From NCBI RefSeq assembly GCF_030865425.1, contig NZ_JAVFCB010000004.1:186001-250000 (forward strand): 64,000 nucleotides of DNA, in the 5' to 3' direction. The translations under genes and the position numbers were made by a program. Positions 42,436-49,951 of this stretch are shown one piece after another. Position 1 is the first letter of the stretch. Each line of letters opens with the position of its first letter. The notes beneath the pieces are model-generated. The model did no database searches and was not told where the DNA came from. It saw only the letters and a program-made list of their open reading frames with translations. This stretch comes from Microbacterium capsulatum. Lineage in GTDB: Bacteria; Actinomycetota; Actinomycetes; Actinomycetales; Microbacteriaceae.

Positions 42436-43947
42436 TCAGTGCATCGCCGGGACGGCGCCCTCCTCGTCGGCGTGCTCGGAGTTGTCCTCGGGCTTGCGGA
42501 TGATGAAGGCGCCGATGATCGTGATCGTCGCGATCACCGCAGCGATCACGAACGTCATCCGCGAACCGGCGGCCACGGCGTGCGGCACCTCGGTGCCGCC
42601 GTTCGCGTTCACGACAACCGTGAACACGGCGATCATGACCGCGATGCCGGCAGCTCCCGCCACCTGCTGGACCGTGCCGATCACCGCGCTGCCGTAGGAG
42701 TAGAACTTCGGCGTCAGCGAGGCCAGCGACGCCGTGAACAGCGGCGTGAACGACAGTGCGAGACCCATCGACAGCAGCGTCTGCGCGATGAGCACGACCC
42801 AGACCGGGGTCGCGGTGCTGAGCGTCGTGTACAGCCACAGCATCGCCGTCGCGAGGATCGACCCGGGGATCAGCAGGATCCGGGTGCCGCGGGCATCGTA
42901 GATCCGCCCGATGACCGGTCCGAGCAGACCCATCGCGAGCGCACCCGGCAGCACCACGAGACCCGCCTCGGTCGTGCCGAGGGACAGTCCCTTCTGCAGG
43001 AACAGCGGCAGCACGGTGATCGCGCCGAAGAACGCCACGGACAGCAGGAACATCTGCACCATCGACAGCGAGAAGTCGCGGGAGGCGAAGACGCGCAGGT
43101 CCAGCAGCGCGTCGTCCTTGCGCTGCAGCAGGACCTGGCGCCACAGGAACACCGCCAGCCCGACGACGCCGACGCCCAGCGCGATCATCATCGGCAGGGC
43201 CGATCCGGAGCCGCCGGCCAGCGCGCCGATCTGGCTGAGGCCGAACACCAGCCCGCCGAAGCCGAACGCCGACAGCACCACCGACAGCACGTCCAGCGGC
43301 GCGTGCGTCTGCTCGCCCACGTTCGTCAGCCAGCGCCAGCCGATGGCCATCGCGACGAGCGCGATCGGCAGCACGACCACGAAGATGGCACGCCAGGTGA
43401 AGTGGTCGAGCAGGACGCCCGCGAGCGTCGGCCCGATCGCCGGGGCGAGCGAGATGACGATGCTGACGCGGCCCATCATCCGCCCGCGGGAGGCCGGCGG
43501 CACGAGGTTCATCACGGTCGTCATGAGCAGGGGCATCATGATCGCGGTGCCGGAGGCCTGCACGATCCGGGCGCCCAGCAGCATCGGGAATCCGATCGCG
43601 AGTGCGGCCATCAGCGTGCCGCCGGAGAAGAGCGCGAGCGCGGCGAGGAACATCTGCCGCGTGGTGAAGCGCCGCAGCAGGAAGCCCGTGGTCGGGATCA
43701 CGACGGCCATGGTCAGCATGAACGCGCTGGTGACCCACTGCGCCATGAGCGGAGTGATGTGCAGATCGTCGATGAGGTGCGGGATCGCCATGTTCATCGT
43801 CGTCTCGTTGAGGATCGCGACGAAGGCGGCGGCGAGGAGCACCCAGATCACGGCCATGTCGTGACGGGGGATCAGGCCGGCGGGGCGCGCTCCCGTTCCG
43901 GGGGTCGCCGACGGCGCCGTGGTCGGGGTGGGTTCGGCGTGGGACAT
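42436..43947 (-). CDS. MFS drug exporter, DHA2 (EmrB/QacA) family
   Basis: A 503-residue polytopic transporter with about 14 spans. The motif A region is GRMMGRVSI, the antiporter motif C is IGPTLAGVLLD, and the first span has ILNETTMNMAIPHLIDDL typical of DHA2 exporters. I take the ATG at 43947 (GGAGGAA upstream); the longer frame adds an unlikely N-terminus. It probably exports drugs or toxic metabolites by proton antiport. It is divergent from an ABC exporter across 217 nt, in which no regulator gene lies. Confidence 0.9.
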   Translation of the reverse strand: MSHAEPTPTTAPSATPGTGARPAGLIPRHDMAVIWVLLAAAFVAILNETTMNMAIPHLIDDLHITPLMAQWVTSAFMLTMAVVIPTTGFLLRRFTTRQMFLAALALFSGGTLMAALAIGFPMLLGARIVQASGTAIMMPLLMTTVMNLVPPASRGRMMGRVSIVISLAPAIGPTLAGVLLDHFTWRAIFVVVLPIALVAMAIGWRWLTNVGEQTHAPLDVLSVVLSAFGFGGLVFGLSQIGALAGGSGSALPMMIALGVGVVGLAVFLWRQVLLQRKDDALLDLRVFASRDFSLSMVQMFLLSVAFFGAITVLPLFLQKGLSLGTTEAGLVVLPGALAMGLLGPVIGRIYDARGTRILLIPGSILATAMLWLYTTLSTATPVWVVLIAQTLLSMGLALSFTPLFTASLASLTPKFYSYGSAVIGTVQQVAGAAGIAVMIAVFTVVVNANGGTEVPHAVAAGSRMTFVIAAVIATITIIGAFIIRKPEDNSEHADEEGAVPAMH

Positions 43948-44164
43948 GCGTTCCTCCGGCGGGGGATCTCGGGGGTGACGAGCGGGGGTGCTGCTCGGAT
44001 CTCTCAGCGTAACCACAGGGTCCGACATCGCATTCCCCGCCGGAACGGATCGGGGTCCGATCGCCGTTGCGCCTTGAGCGGACTCGGCTCGCTGCGGCCC
44101 CTCGACGTCGGCGGGCGGACGTACGCTTGCGAGGTGCCGGGTGGCACGGGCAGGGGTTGAGCGG

Positions 44165-46063
44165 ATGAGCATGATGGCCCGGATGGGCGGTGGTCCGCGC
44201 GGCGGGTTCCGCCCGGTCGACGAGGCGTCGCTGCGCAGGCAGAACGCCGAGGCGCCGAAGATCGAGAACCTCGGCCGCCGCGTCGTCGCGCTGTTCCGGC
44301 CCTATCGCGGCCGGATCCTGCTCACCGGCCTGCTCGTGATCCTCGCCGCCGCGCTCGGCGTCGTGCCGCCGCTGCTCGTGCAGAAGGTGTTCGACGACGC
44401 GCTCTTCCCGAAGAGCGGGATCGGCCCCCAGCTGGGCCTGCTGGTGAGCCTGGTGATCGCGATGATCTCGCTCTACCTGCTCTCCGCGGGGATCGGCGTC
44501 GTGCAGACCTGGCTCACCTCGACCGTGGGCAACAGCGTGACCGGCGACCTCCGCGTGCGCCTGTTCGAGCACCTGCAGTCGATGGAGCTCGGCTTCTTCA
44601 CCCGCACCAAGACCGGGGTCATCCAATCCCGGCTGCAGAACGACGTCGGCGGGGTGTCCGGGGTGCTCACGAGCACCGTGACGAGCATTCTCGGCAATGT
44701 CGTCACCGTGATCGCCTCCCTCGTCGCGATGATCGTGCTGGACTGGCGGCTGACCATCATCGCGGTCTGCGTCATGCCGATCCTCGTGCTCGTGCAGCGC
44801 CGCGTCGGCCAGGTGCGGGCGCGGATTGCCGCGCAGACGCAGGAGTCGCTCTCCGAGCTGACCGCGATCACCCAGGAGACGCTGAGCGTGTCCGGGATCC
44901 TGCTGTCCAAGTCGTTCAACCGGCAGCGCTCCGAGTCGGCGCGGTATCAGGCGCAGAACCGCACCCAGATCCGGCTGCAGGTGCGCACGGCGATGAGCGG
45001 CCAGGGCTTCTTCGCGGTCGTGATGGTGCTGATGTCGAGCATCCCGGCGATCATCTACCTCGTCGCCGGCGTGCTGGTCGCGGGTGGGACCGGATCCATC
45101 ACCGCCGGCGCGATCGTCGCGTTCACCACCGTGCAGGCCCGGCTGCTGATGCCGCTCATGGGGCTCATGCGCGTCGCGCTCGACGTGCAGACGTCGCAGG
45201 CGCTGTTCGCCCGCATCTTCGAGTACCTCGACCTCGTCCCGCACATCCAGGACGCCCCGGATGCGCAGCCGGCCTCGGCGGCGCCCGGGCCGCGCGGCCG
45301 GCTGGAGTTCCGCGACGTGCGGTTCCGCTACCCGGACTCCGCGCCCTCGTCCCGCGACATCCTGCAAGGCATCTCGTTCACGGCCGACCCGGGCCAGCAC
45401 GTCGCGTTCGTCGGGCCCTCCGGCGCGGGCAAGACGACGATCCTCTATCTCGCGCCGCGGCTGTACGAGGCGACGGGCGGGGCGGTGCTCTTCGACGGCG
45501 CCGACGTGCGCGCGCTCACCCAGGAGTCGATCGTCGACGAGATCGGGATCGTGTCGCAGGAGACGTACCTGTTCCACGCCTCGATCCGGGAGAACCTGGT
45601 CTACGCCAAGCCGGACGCGACCGACGACGAGCTCGTCGCCGCGTGCACGGCGGCGAACATCCACCACGTGATCATGAGCTTCGAGGACGGCTACGACACG
45701 GTGGTGGGGGAGCGCGGCTACCGCCTCTCCGGCGGCGAGAAGCAGCGGATCGCGATCGCGCGGGTGCTGCTGAAGGATCCGCCCGTCCTGCTCCTGGACG
45801 AGGCGACGTCCGCGCTCGACACCGTCTCGGAGCGGGTCGTGCAGGAGGCGTTGGACGAGGCGGCGAAGGGGCGCACCACGCTCACGATCGCGCACCGGCT
45901 GTCGACCGTGATCGGCGCGGACGTCATCCACGTCGTGGAGGAGGGGCGGATCATCGAGTCCGGTACGCACGCCGAGCTGCTCGCGCTCGGCGGCCTCTAC
46001 GCGGATCTCGCGGCGCAGCAGGTCGCCGCGGCGAAGATCGGGGACGACCTGGCGTCGGCGTAG
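44165..46063 (+). CDS. ABC exporter half-transporter (TMD-NBD, ABCB type)
   Basis: A 632-residue fused permease/ATPase. Residues 45-330 form six spans (ILLTGLLVILAAALGVVPPLLVQ, LGLLVSLVIAMISLYLLSAGIGV and others) with coupling-helix motifs; the NBD follows with Walker A VGPSGAGKTTI near residue 420, Q-loop IVSQETYLF, signature YRLSGGEKQRIAIARVLL, Walker B PVLLLDEATSALD and the H-loop IAHRLSTV. It should act as a homodimer exporting lipids, peptides or drugs. The ATG at 44165 lacks a strong ribosome site. Confidence 0.93.
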   Translation: MSMMARMGGGPRGGFRPVDEASLRRQNAEAPKIENLGRRVVALFRPYRGRILLTGLLVILAAALGVVPPLLVQKVFDDALFPKSGIGPQLGLLVSLVIAMISLYLLSAGIGVVQTWLTSTVGNSVTGDLRVRLFEHLQSMELGFFTRTKTGVIQSRLQNDVGGVSGVLTSTVTSILGNVVTVIASLVAMIVLDWRLTIIAVCVMPILVLVQRRVGQVRARIAAQTQESLSELTAITQETLSVSGILLSKSFNRQRSESARYQAQNRTQIRLQVRTAMSGQGFFAVVMVLMSSIPAIIYLVAGVLVAGGTGSITAGAIVAFTTVQARLLMPLMGLMRVALDVQTSQALFARIFEYLDLVPHIQDAPDAQPASAAPGPRGRLEFRDVRFRYPDSAPSSRDILQGISFTADPGQHVAFVGPSGAGKTTILYLAPRLYEATGGAVLFDGADVRALTQESIVDEIGIVSQETYLFHASIRENLVYAKPDATDDELVAACTAANIHHVIMSFEDGYDTVVGERGYRLSGGEKQRIAIARVLLKDPPVLLLDEATSALDTVSERVVQEALDEAAKGRTTLTIAHRLSTVIGADVIHVVEEGRIIESGTHAELLALGGLYADLAAQQVAAAKIGDDLASA

Positions 46064-46083
46064 CGTCCCGGGATCCGGCGCGT

Positions 46084-46123
46084 GTCGTCTCGGTCGGCTT
46101 CGCCGTCCTCGCTCAACGACCGG
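46084..46123 (-). repeat. Palindromic repeat element (REP-like), intergenic copy
   Basis: Read on the minus strand: GTTGAGCGAGGA, hairpin CGGCGAAGCCG, then ACCGAGACGAC. It lies between the convergent ABC exporter and SDR genes. The flanks match copies in nadB and in the glycine riboswitch linker, with a different but still paired stem. Confidence 0.8.
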
Positions 46124-46136
46124 TATTGCACCGCGT

Positions 46137-46904
46137 TCAGTGCACCGAGAGCCCGCCGTCGACGAAGATCGACTGGCCGGTGACGTAGCCCGAGGAGCGG
46201 CCGGCGAGGAACACCGCGGGGCCGGCGAAGTCCTCGGGCAGGCCGTTGCGGCCGACCATCGTACGGGCCGCGAGCTCGGCGATCCGCGCCGGGTCCTCCT
46301 GCAGTCGCGCGTTCAGCGGGGTCAGCACGAAGCCGGGCACGAGGGTGTTGCTCGTGACGCCGCGCGACGACCACGCCTCGGCCTGTGAACGCATGAGGGA
46401 CTCCAGCCCGCCCTTCGAGACGCCGTAGATCCCGCTCGTGACGAACGCGCGGTGCGCCTGCTGCGAGCTGACGTGGATCATCCGGCCGTAGCCGCGTTCG
46501 GCCATGCCGGGCCCGAAGCGCTGGCCGAGCAGGAACGGCGCCTCCAGGTTGACGGTCATCGTGGCGTCCCAGTCGTCGATCGTGATCTCGTCGAACGGCG
46601 GGCGGATGTTGATGCCCGCGGAGTTCACGACGATGTCCGGCTCGCCGAAGGGCCGGGCCGCGGCCTCGGCGGCGGCGCGGATGCCGTCCCGGGAGCCGAG
46701 GTCGCCGATGACGCCCGCGACCGCACAGCCGTCCAGGGCCGCGATCGTCTCGTCGATCCGGTCCTGCCCGCGGGCGACGATCACGACCGAGGCGCCGGCG
46801 TGCGCGAGCCCGGTCGCGATCCCGCGGCCGATGCCGCTGGATCCGCCGGTGACGATCGCGGTGAGGCCGGCGAGGGAGAACATCGAGGACAGGCGGTCGG
46901 TCAT
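46137..46904 (-). CDS. Short-chain dehydrogenase/reductase
   Basis: A 255-residue classical SDR: cofactor motif TGGSSGIGRG near residue 20, NSAGIN (NNAG-like), the catalytic Ser in SSQQAHR and YGVSKGG giving Tyr-x3-Lys near 160. The N-terminus LAGLTAIVTGG and C-terminus YVTGQSIFVDGGLSVH are typical of gluconate 5-dehydrogenase / glucose dehydrogenase-like SDRs. It lies 4 nt downstream of the glycosyltransferase gene on the same strand, so the two may be co-transcribed. Substrate unknown. Confidence 0.9.
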   Translation of the reverse strand: MTDRLSSMFSLAGLTAIVTGGSSGIGRGIATGLAHAGASVVIVARGQDRIDETIAALDGCAVAGVIGDLGSRDGIRAAAEAAARPFGEPDIVVNSAGINIRPPFDEITIDDWDATMTVNLEAPFLLGQRFGPGMAERGYGRMIHVSSQQAHRAFVTSGIYGVSKGGLESLMRSQAEAWSSRGVTSNTLVPGFVLTPLNARLQEDPARIAELAARTMVGRNGLPEDFAGPAVFLAGRSSGYVTGQSIFVDGGLSVH

Positions 46905-46908
46905 CCTC

Positions 46909-47850
46909 TCACCATGCCAGAGCCGCGGCGAGGGTCGGATCCGGCGTGGCCCGGGCGAACTCGGGCAGGGCGCGCAGCTCGTCGAGGAAGGCGTCCAGTG
47001 CCTCGCGGTAGGCGGGGTTCCTGTGGCTCGCGGCGATGCGCTCCAGCGGCGCGAGATCCATCGCGAGGATGAGGTCGAGGCGCGCCACGACGGCGTCGGA
47101 CGCCCCGGCCGCGTGCAGCACGCGGATCCCGCCTCGCAGCGCCTCGAGGTAGTCGCGCAGCACCGGCAGGCGGTCCTTGCCCTGCGTGATCGAGGATCCG
47201 TCAGCGCGCAGCCGCCACTGCACCACGGCGTCGGGGATCACGTCGAACGCCCGCGCGGTCGTGTACATCCGCTGCGCGACGACCTGGTCCTCGTAGGCGA
47301 CGCCCTCGGGGAAGCGCAGATCGTGCCAGAAGTCGGTGCGGCTGACCTTCGACCAGGCCACGATGTTCGAGACGGCCGCCGGGTGCTCGAAGACCGTCGT
47401 GCCGAGGCGCTCCGGATCGGTCGCCGCGGCGACCCACGGCTGCACCCTGCCGGGGGCGTAGCGGTGCCCGTTCCAGCGGGAGCGGACGTAGGCCGCGGCG
47501 ACGAAATCGCTCCCGGTCTCGGCGAGCGTGCCGGTCATCCGCTCCAGGGCGCCGGGACCGAGCTCGTCGTCGCCGTCCAGGAAGCCGAGGTACGGGGTGT
47601 CGACGAGTTCCAGGGCCGTGTTGCGGGCGGCGCCGAGGCCGCGGGAGGGCTCGTGGCGGACGACCGTGAAACGCGGATCCGCGGCTGCCGCGGCGTCGAA
47701 GATCTCTCCAGTGGCGTCGACGGATCCGTCGTCGACGAGGATCGCGCGCCAGGCGGGCATCGTCTGCGCGCGCAGGGAGTCGAGCGCGTGCGGGACGAAC
47801 GCCGCGATGTCGCGACCGGGAACGATCATGGTCACGATCGGGGCACTCAC
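46909..47850 (-). CDS. Family 2 glycosyltransferase
   Basis: A 313-residue GT-A fold enzyme. VTMIVPGRDIAAFVPHALDSLRAQTMPAWRAILVDDGSVDATGEI is the GT2 opening with the nucleotide-binding Asp residues; LGFLDGDDELGPG carries the DxD-like metal motif near residue 95; AYEDQVVAQRMY holds the catalytic acidic residue. Such enzymes transfer sugars to cell-wall or teichoic polymers. GTG start. It is followed by an SDR gene after 4 nt. Acceptor unknown. Confidence 0.87.
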   Translation of the reverse strand: MSAPIVTMIVPGRDIAAFVPHALDSLRAQTMPAWRAILVDDGSVDATGEIFDAAAAADPRFTVVRHEPSRGLGAARNTALELVDTPYLGFLDGDDELGPGALERMTGTLAETGSDFVAAAYVRSRWNGHRYAPGRVQPWVAAATDPERLGTTVFEHPAAVSNIVAWSKVSRTDFWHDLRFPEGVAYEDQVVAQRMYTTARAFDVIPDAVVQWRLRADGSSITQGKDRLPVLRDYLEALRGGIRVLHAAGASDAVVARLDLILAMDLAPLERIAASHRNPAYREALDAFLDELRALPEFARATPDPTLAAALAW

Positions 47851-47885
47851 CCGGCCAGTCTATGAGGACGGGTCCTTCGACGGGG

Positions 47886-47938
47886 TCGTTGAGCGAGCAC
47901 CGAGCACCGAGCGCCAGCGAGGAGCGAGACGGAACGTC
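47886..47938 (+). repeat. Variant REP-like element between nifS and the glycosyltransferase gene
   Basis: Begins GGTCGTTGAGCGAGCA and ends GAGCGAGACGGAACG, with two direct ACCGAGC steps inside. It is a divergent member of the family seen in nadB, with the same ends and an altered centre. Confidence 0.6.
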
Positions 47939-47952
47939 GTCTTCGGTCGGAG

Positions 47953-49092
47953 TCAGCCCGCGACGGCCGCCACGGACTCCGCGACGAGCGCGGCCAGCCG
48001 CTCCGGACCGTCGCCGGGCAGGCCCTCCCGGCCGAGCGTGAACCGCACCGACGTCTGCGCGACCGCGGGGGCGATCCCGCACGCGAGCAGCACGTGCGAG
48101 GGGTCGTCGCTGCCCGCCGCGCACGCCGAACCGCTCGACGACACGACCCCGCGGCGCTCCAGCTCGAGCAGCACCGCCTCGCCAGACACATCGGCGAACG
48201 TGAAGCTCACGGTCCCGGGGAGCCGGTGCACGGGATCGCCGGTGAGCCGGGCCGACGGCACCGCCGCGAGCACGCCCGCGATGAACCGGGCGGATTCCGC
48301 GCCGACGCGCGGGGCGGTCGCCTCCCGCTCGGCCTCGGCCAGTTCGAGCGCCGTGGCGAGGGCGACGGCACCGGCGACGTTCTCGGTGCCCGAGCGCCGG
48401 CCGCGCTCCTGGCCGCCGCCGTGGACGAGCGGCTCGAGCGGCACGCGTCCGCGCACCGCCAGCGCGCCGATGCCCTTGGGCGCGCCGAGCTTGTGCCCGG
48501 CGATCGCGATCGCATCGGCGCCGAGGCCCGCGAGCGGCAGCCAGCCGGCGGACTGGACCGCATCCACGTGCACCGGGACGGGTCCTGCGGATCCGGCCGC
48601 CGCGACGATCGCCGCGACGTCCTGGATGGTGCCGATCTCGTTGTTCGCGTGCCCGATCGCGACGAGTGCGGTGTCGGGCCGGATCGCGGTCGCGACGTCG
48701 GCGGGGTCCACCCGTCCCGTCCCGTCGACGGGGAGGAACGTCGTCTCGACGCCGTGGAACCGGCCGAGGTACGCGACCGACTCCAGGATCGACTCGTGCT
48801 CGATCGGGGTCGTGATGACGTGCCGCCGGCCCTGACCGAGCGCTGCCAGCACGATGCCCTTCACAGCGAGGTTGTTCGCCTCGGTGCCGCCCGCCGTGAA
48901 CACCACGTCGCCCGTGCGCATCCCGAGCACGTGGGCCACCCGGGAGCGGGCGCCCTCGAGCGCCTCGGCCGCGGCCTCGCCGATCGTGTGATGGCTGGAC
49001 GGGTTGCCGAACGCGCGGGTGAGGAACGGTGCCATCGCCTCGAGCACCTCGGGGCGGATCGGGGAGGTGGCGGCGTGGTCGAGGTAGAGCAT
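47953..49092 (-). CDS. nifS: Cysteine desulfurase (NifS/IscS-like)
   Basis: Supplies sulfur for Fe-S assembly from cysteine. The 379-residue PLP enzyme opens YLDHAATSPIRPEVLEAM, has GGTEANNLAVKG, HVDAVQSAGWLP, the PLP lysine in IAGHKLGAPKG near residue 199, and the catalytic cysteine in VVSSSGSACAAGSDDPSH near 320. It starts 7 nt after nadC, so it belongs to the NAD operon, where it likely builds the NadA [4Fe-4S] cluster, as in Bacillus nifS-nadBCA. Confidence 0.92.
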   Translation of the reverse strand: MLYLDHAATSPIRPEVLEAMAPFLTRAFGNPSSHHTIGEAAAEALEGARSRVAHVLGMRTGDVVFTAGGTEANNLAVKGIVLAALGQGRRHVITTPIEHESILESVAYLGRFHGVETTFLPVDGTGRVDPADVATAIRPDTALVAIGHANNEIGTIQDVAAIVAAAGSAGPVPVHVDAVQSAGWLPLAGLGADAIAIAGHKLGAPKGIGALAVRGRVPLEPLVHGGGQERGRRSGTENVAGAVALATALELAEAEREATAPRVGAESARFIAGVLAAVPSARLTGDPVHRLPGTVSFTFADVSGEAVLLELERRGVVSSSGSACAAGSDDPSHVLLACGIAPAVAQTSVRFTLGREGLPGDGPERLAALVAESVAAVAG

Positions 49093-49099
49093 GACGGTC

Positions 49100-49951
49100 T
49101 CAGTCGATCCGCACGTCCAGGCCGAGGTCGAGGGCGCGCGCGGAGTGCGTGAGCGCGCCCACCGAGATGACGTCGACGCCGGTCTCGGCGATGCCGCGGA
49201 CGGTGTCGAGGTTCACGCCGCCGGAGGCCTCGGCGGTCGCGGCGCCGTCGATCAGGGCGACGCCCGCGCGCAGGTCGTCGAGGGTGAAGTTGTCGAGCAG
49301 CACCGTGTGCGCGCCGCCGGCGAGGACGGCGGGGATCTGGTCGAGGCGGTCCACCTCGACCACGACGTGGGTCGTGTGCGGCAGCGTCGCGATGGCCTCG
49401 CGCAGCGCGGACGCGAGATCCTTCCCGCCCCGGCTGAGCACGGCGAGGTGATTGTCCTTCGCCATGACCGCATCGGACAGCGAGAAGCGGTGGTTGCGGC
49501 CGCCGCCCGCCGTGACCGCGTGCCGCTCGAAGGCGCGCAGACCCGGGGTCGTCTTGCGGGTGTCGGCGATGCGGACGCCGGTGCCGTCGACGGCCGCGAC
49601 GTAGGCGGCGGTCAGCGTGGCGATCCCGCTCAGCCGCTGCGCGAAGTTCAGCGCGACGCGCTCCGCGGTGAGCAGGCTGCGCGCGGATCCGGTCGCCGTC
49701 GCCAGCACGTCGCCGGCCGCGAAGGCGTCGCCGTCGGCGAAATGCAGGTCGACGGACGTCGACGGATCCGTCAGCGCGAACGCCGCGGCGAACACGTCAC
49801 CGCCGGCGAGCACCCCCGGCTCGCGGGCGACGAGATCGGCGGTCGCCGTCGCGTCGGCGGGCAGCAGCGCGGTACTGGTCAGATCGCCCCAGGGCGCGTC
49901 CTCCTCGAGGGCGGCGCCGACGACGCGGGTGATGAGGGCGGGGGTGAGCAT
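49100..49951 (-). CDS. nadC: Nicotinate-nucleotide pyrophosphorylase (carboxylating), quinolinate phosphoribosyltransferase
   Basis: Converts quinolinate and PRPP to nicotinate mononucleotide. The 283-residue protein has LNFAQRLSGIATLTAAYV, ADTRKTTPGLRAFERHAVTAGGGRNHRFSLSDAVMAKDNH with the substrate-binding Arg, His and Lys residues, VVVEVDRLDQ, LDNFTLDDL and EASGGVNLDTV. The ATG overlaps the nadB stop by one base (TGATG). The nifS gene follows after 7 nt. Confidence 0.96.
   Translation of the reverse strand: MLTPALITRVVGAALEEDAPWGDLTSTALLPADATATADLVAREPGVLAGGDVFAAAFALTDPSTSVDLHFADGDAFAAGDVLATATGSARSLLTAERVALNFAQRLSGIATLTAAYVAAVDGTGVRIADTRKTTPGLRAFERHAVTAGGGRNHRFSLSDAVMAKDNHLAVLSRGGKDLASALREAIATLPHTTHVVVEVDRLDQIPAVLAGGAHTVLLDNFTLDDLRAGVALIDGAATAEASGGVNLDTVRGIAETGVDVISVGALTHSARALDLGLDVRID

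Noticed and set aside
42062..45970. 1,302-codon minus-strand frame
   Set aside because: It runs antisense through the ABC exporter and the MFS gene in another frame; high-GC shadow frame.
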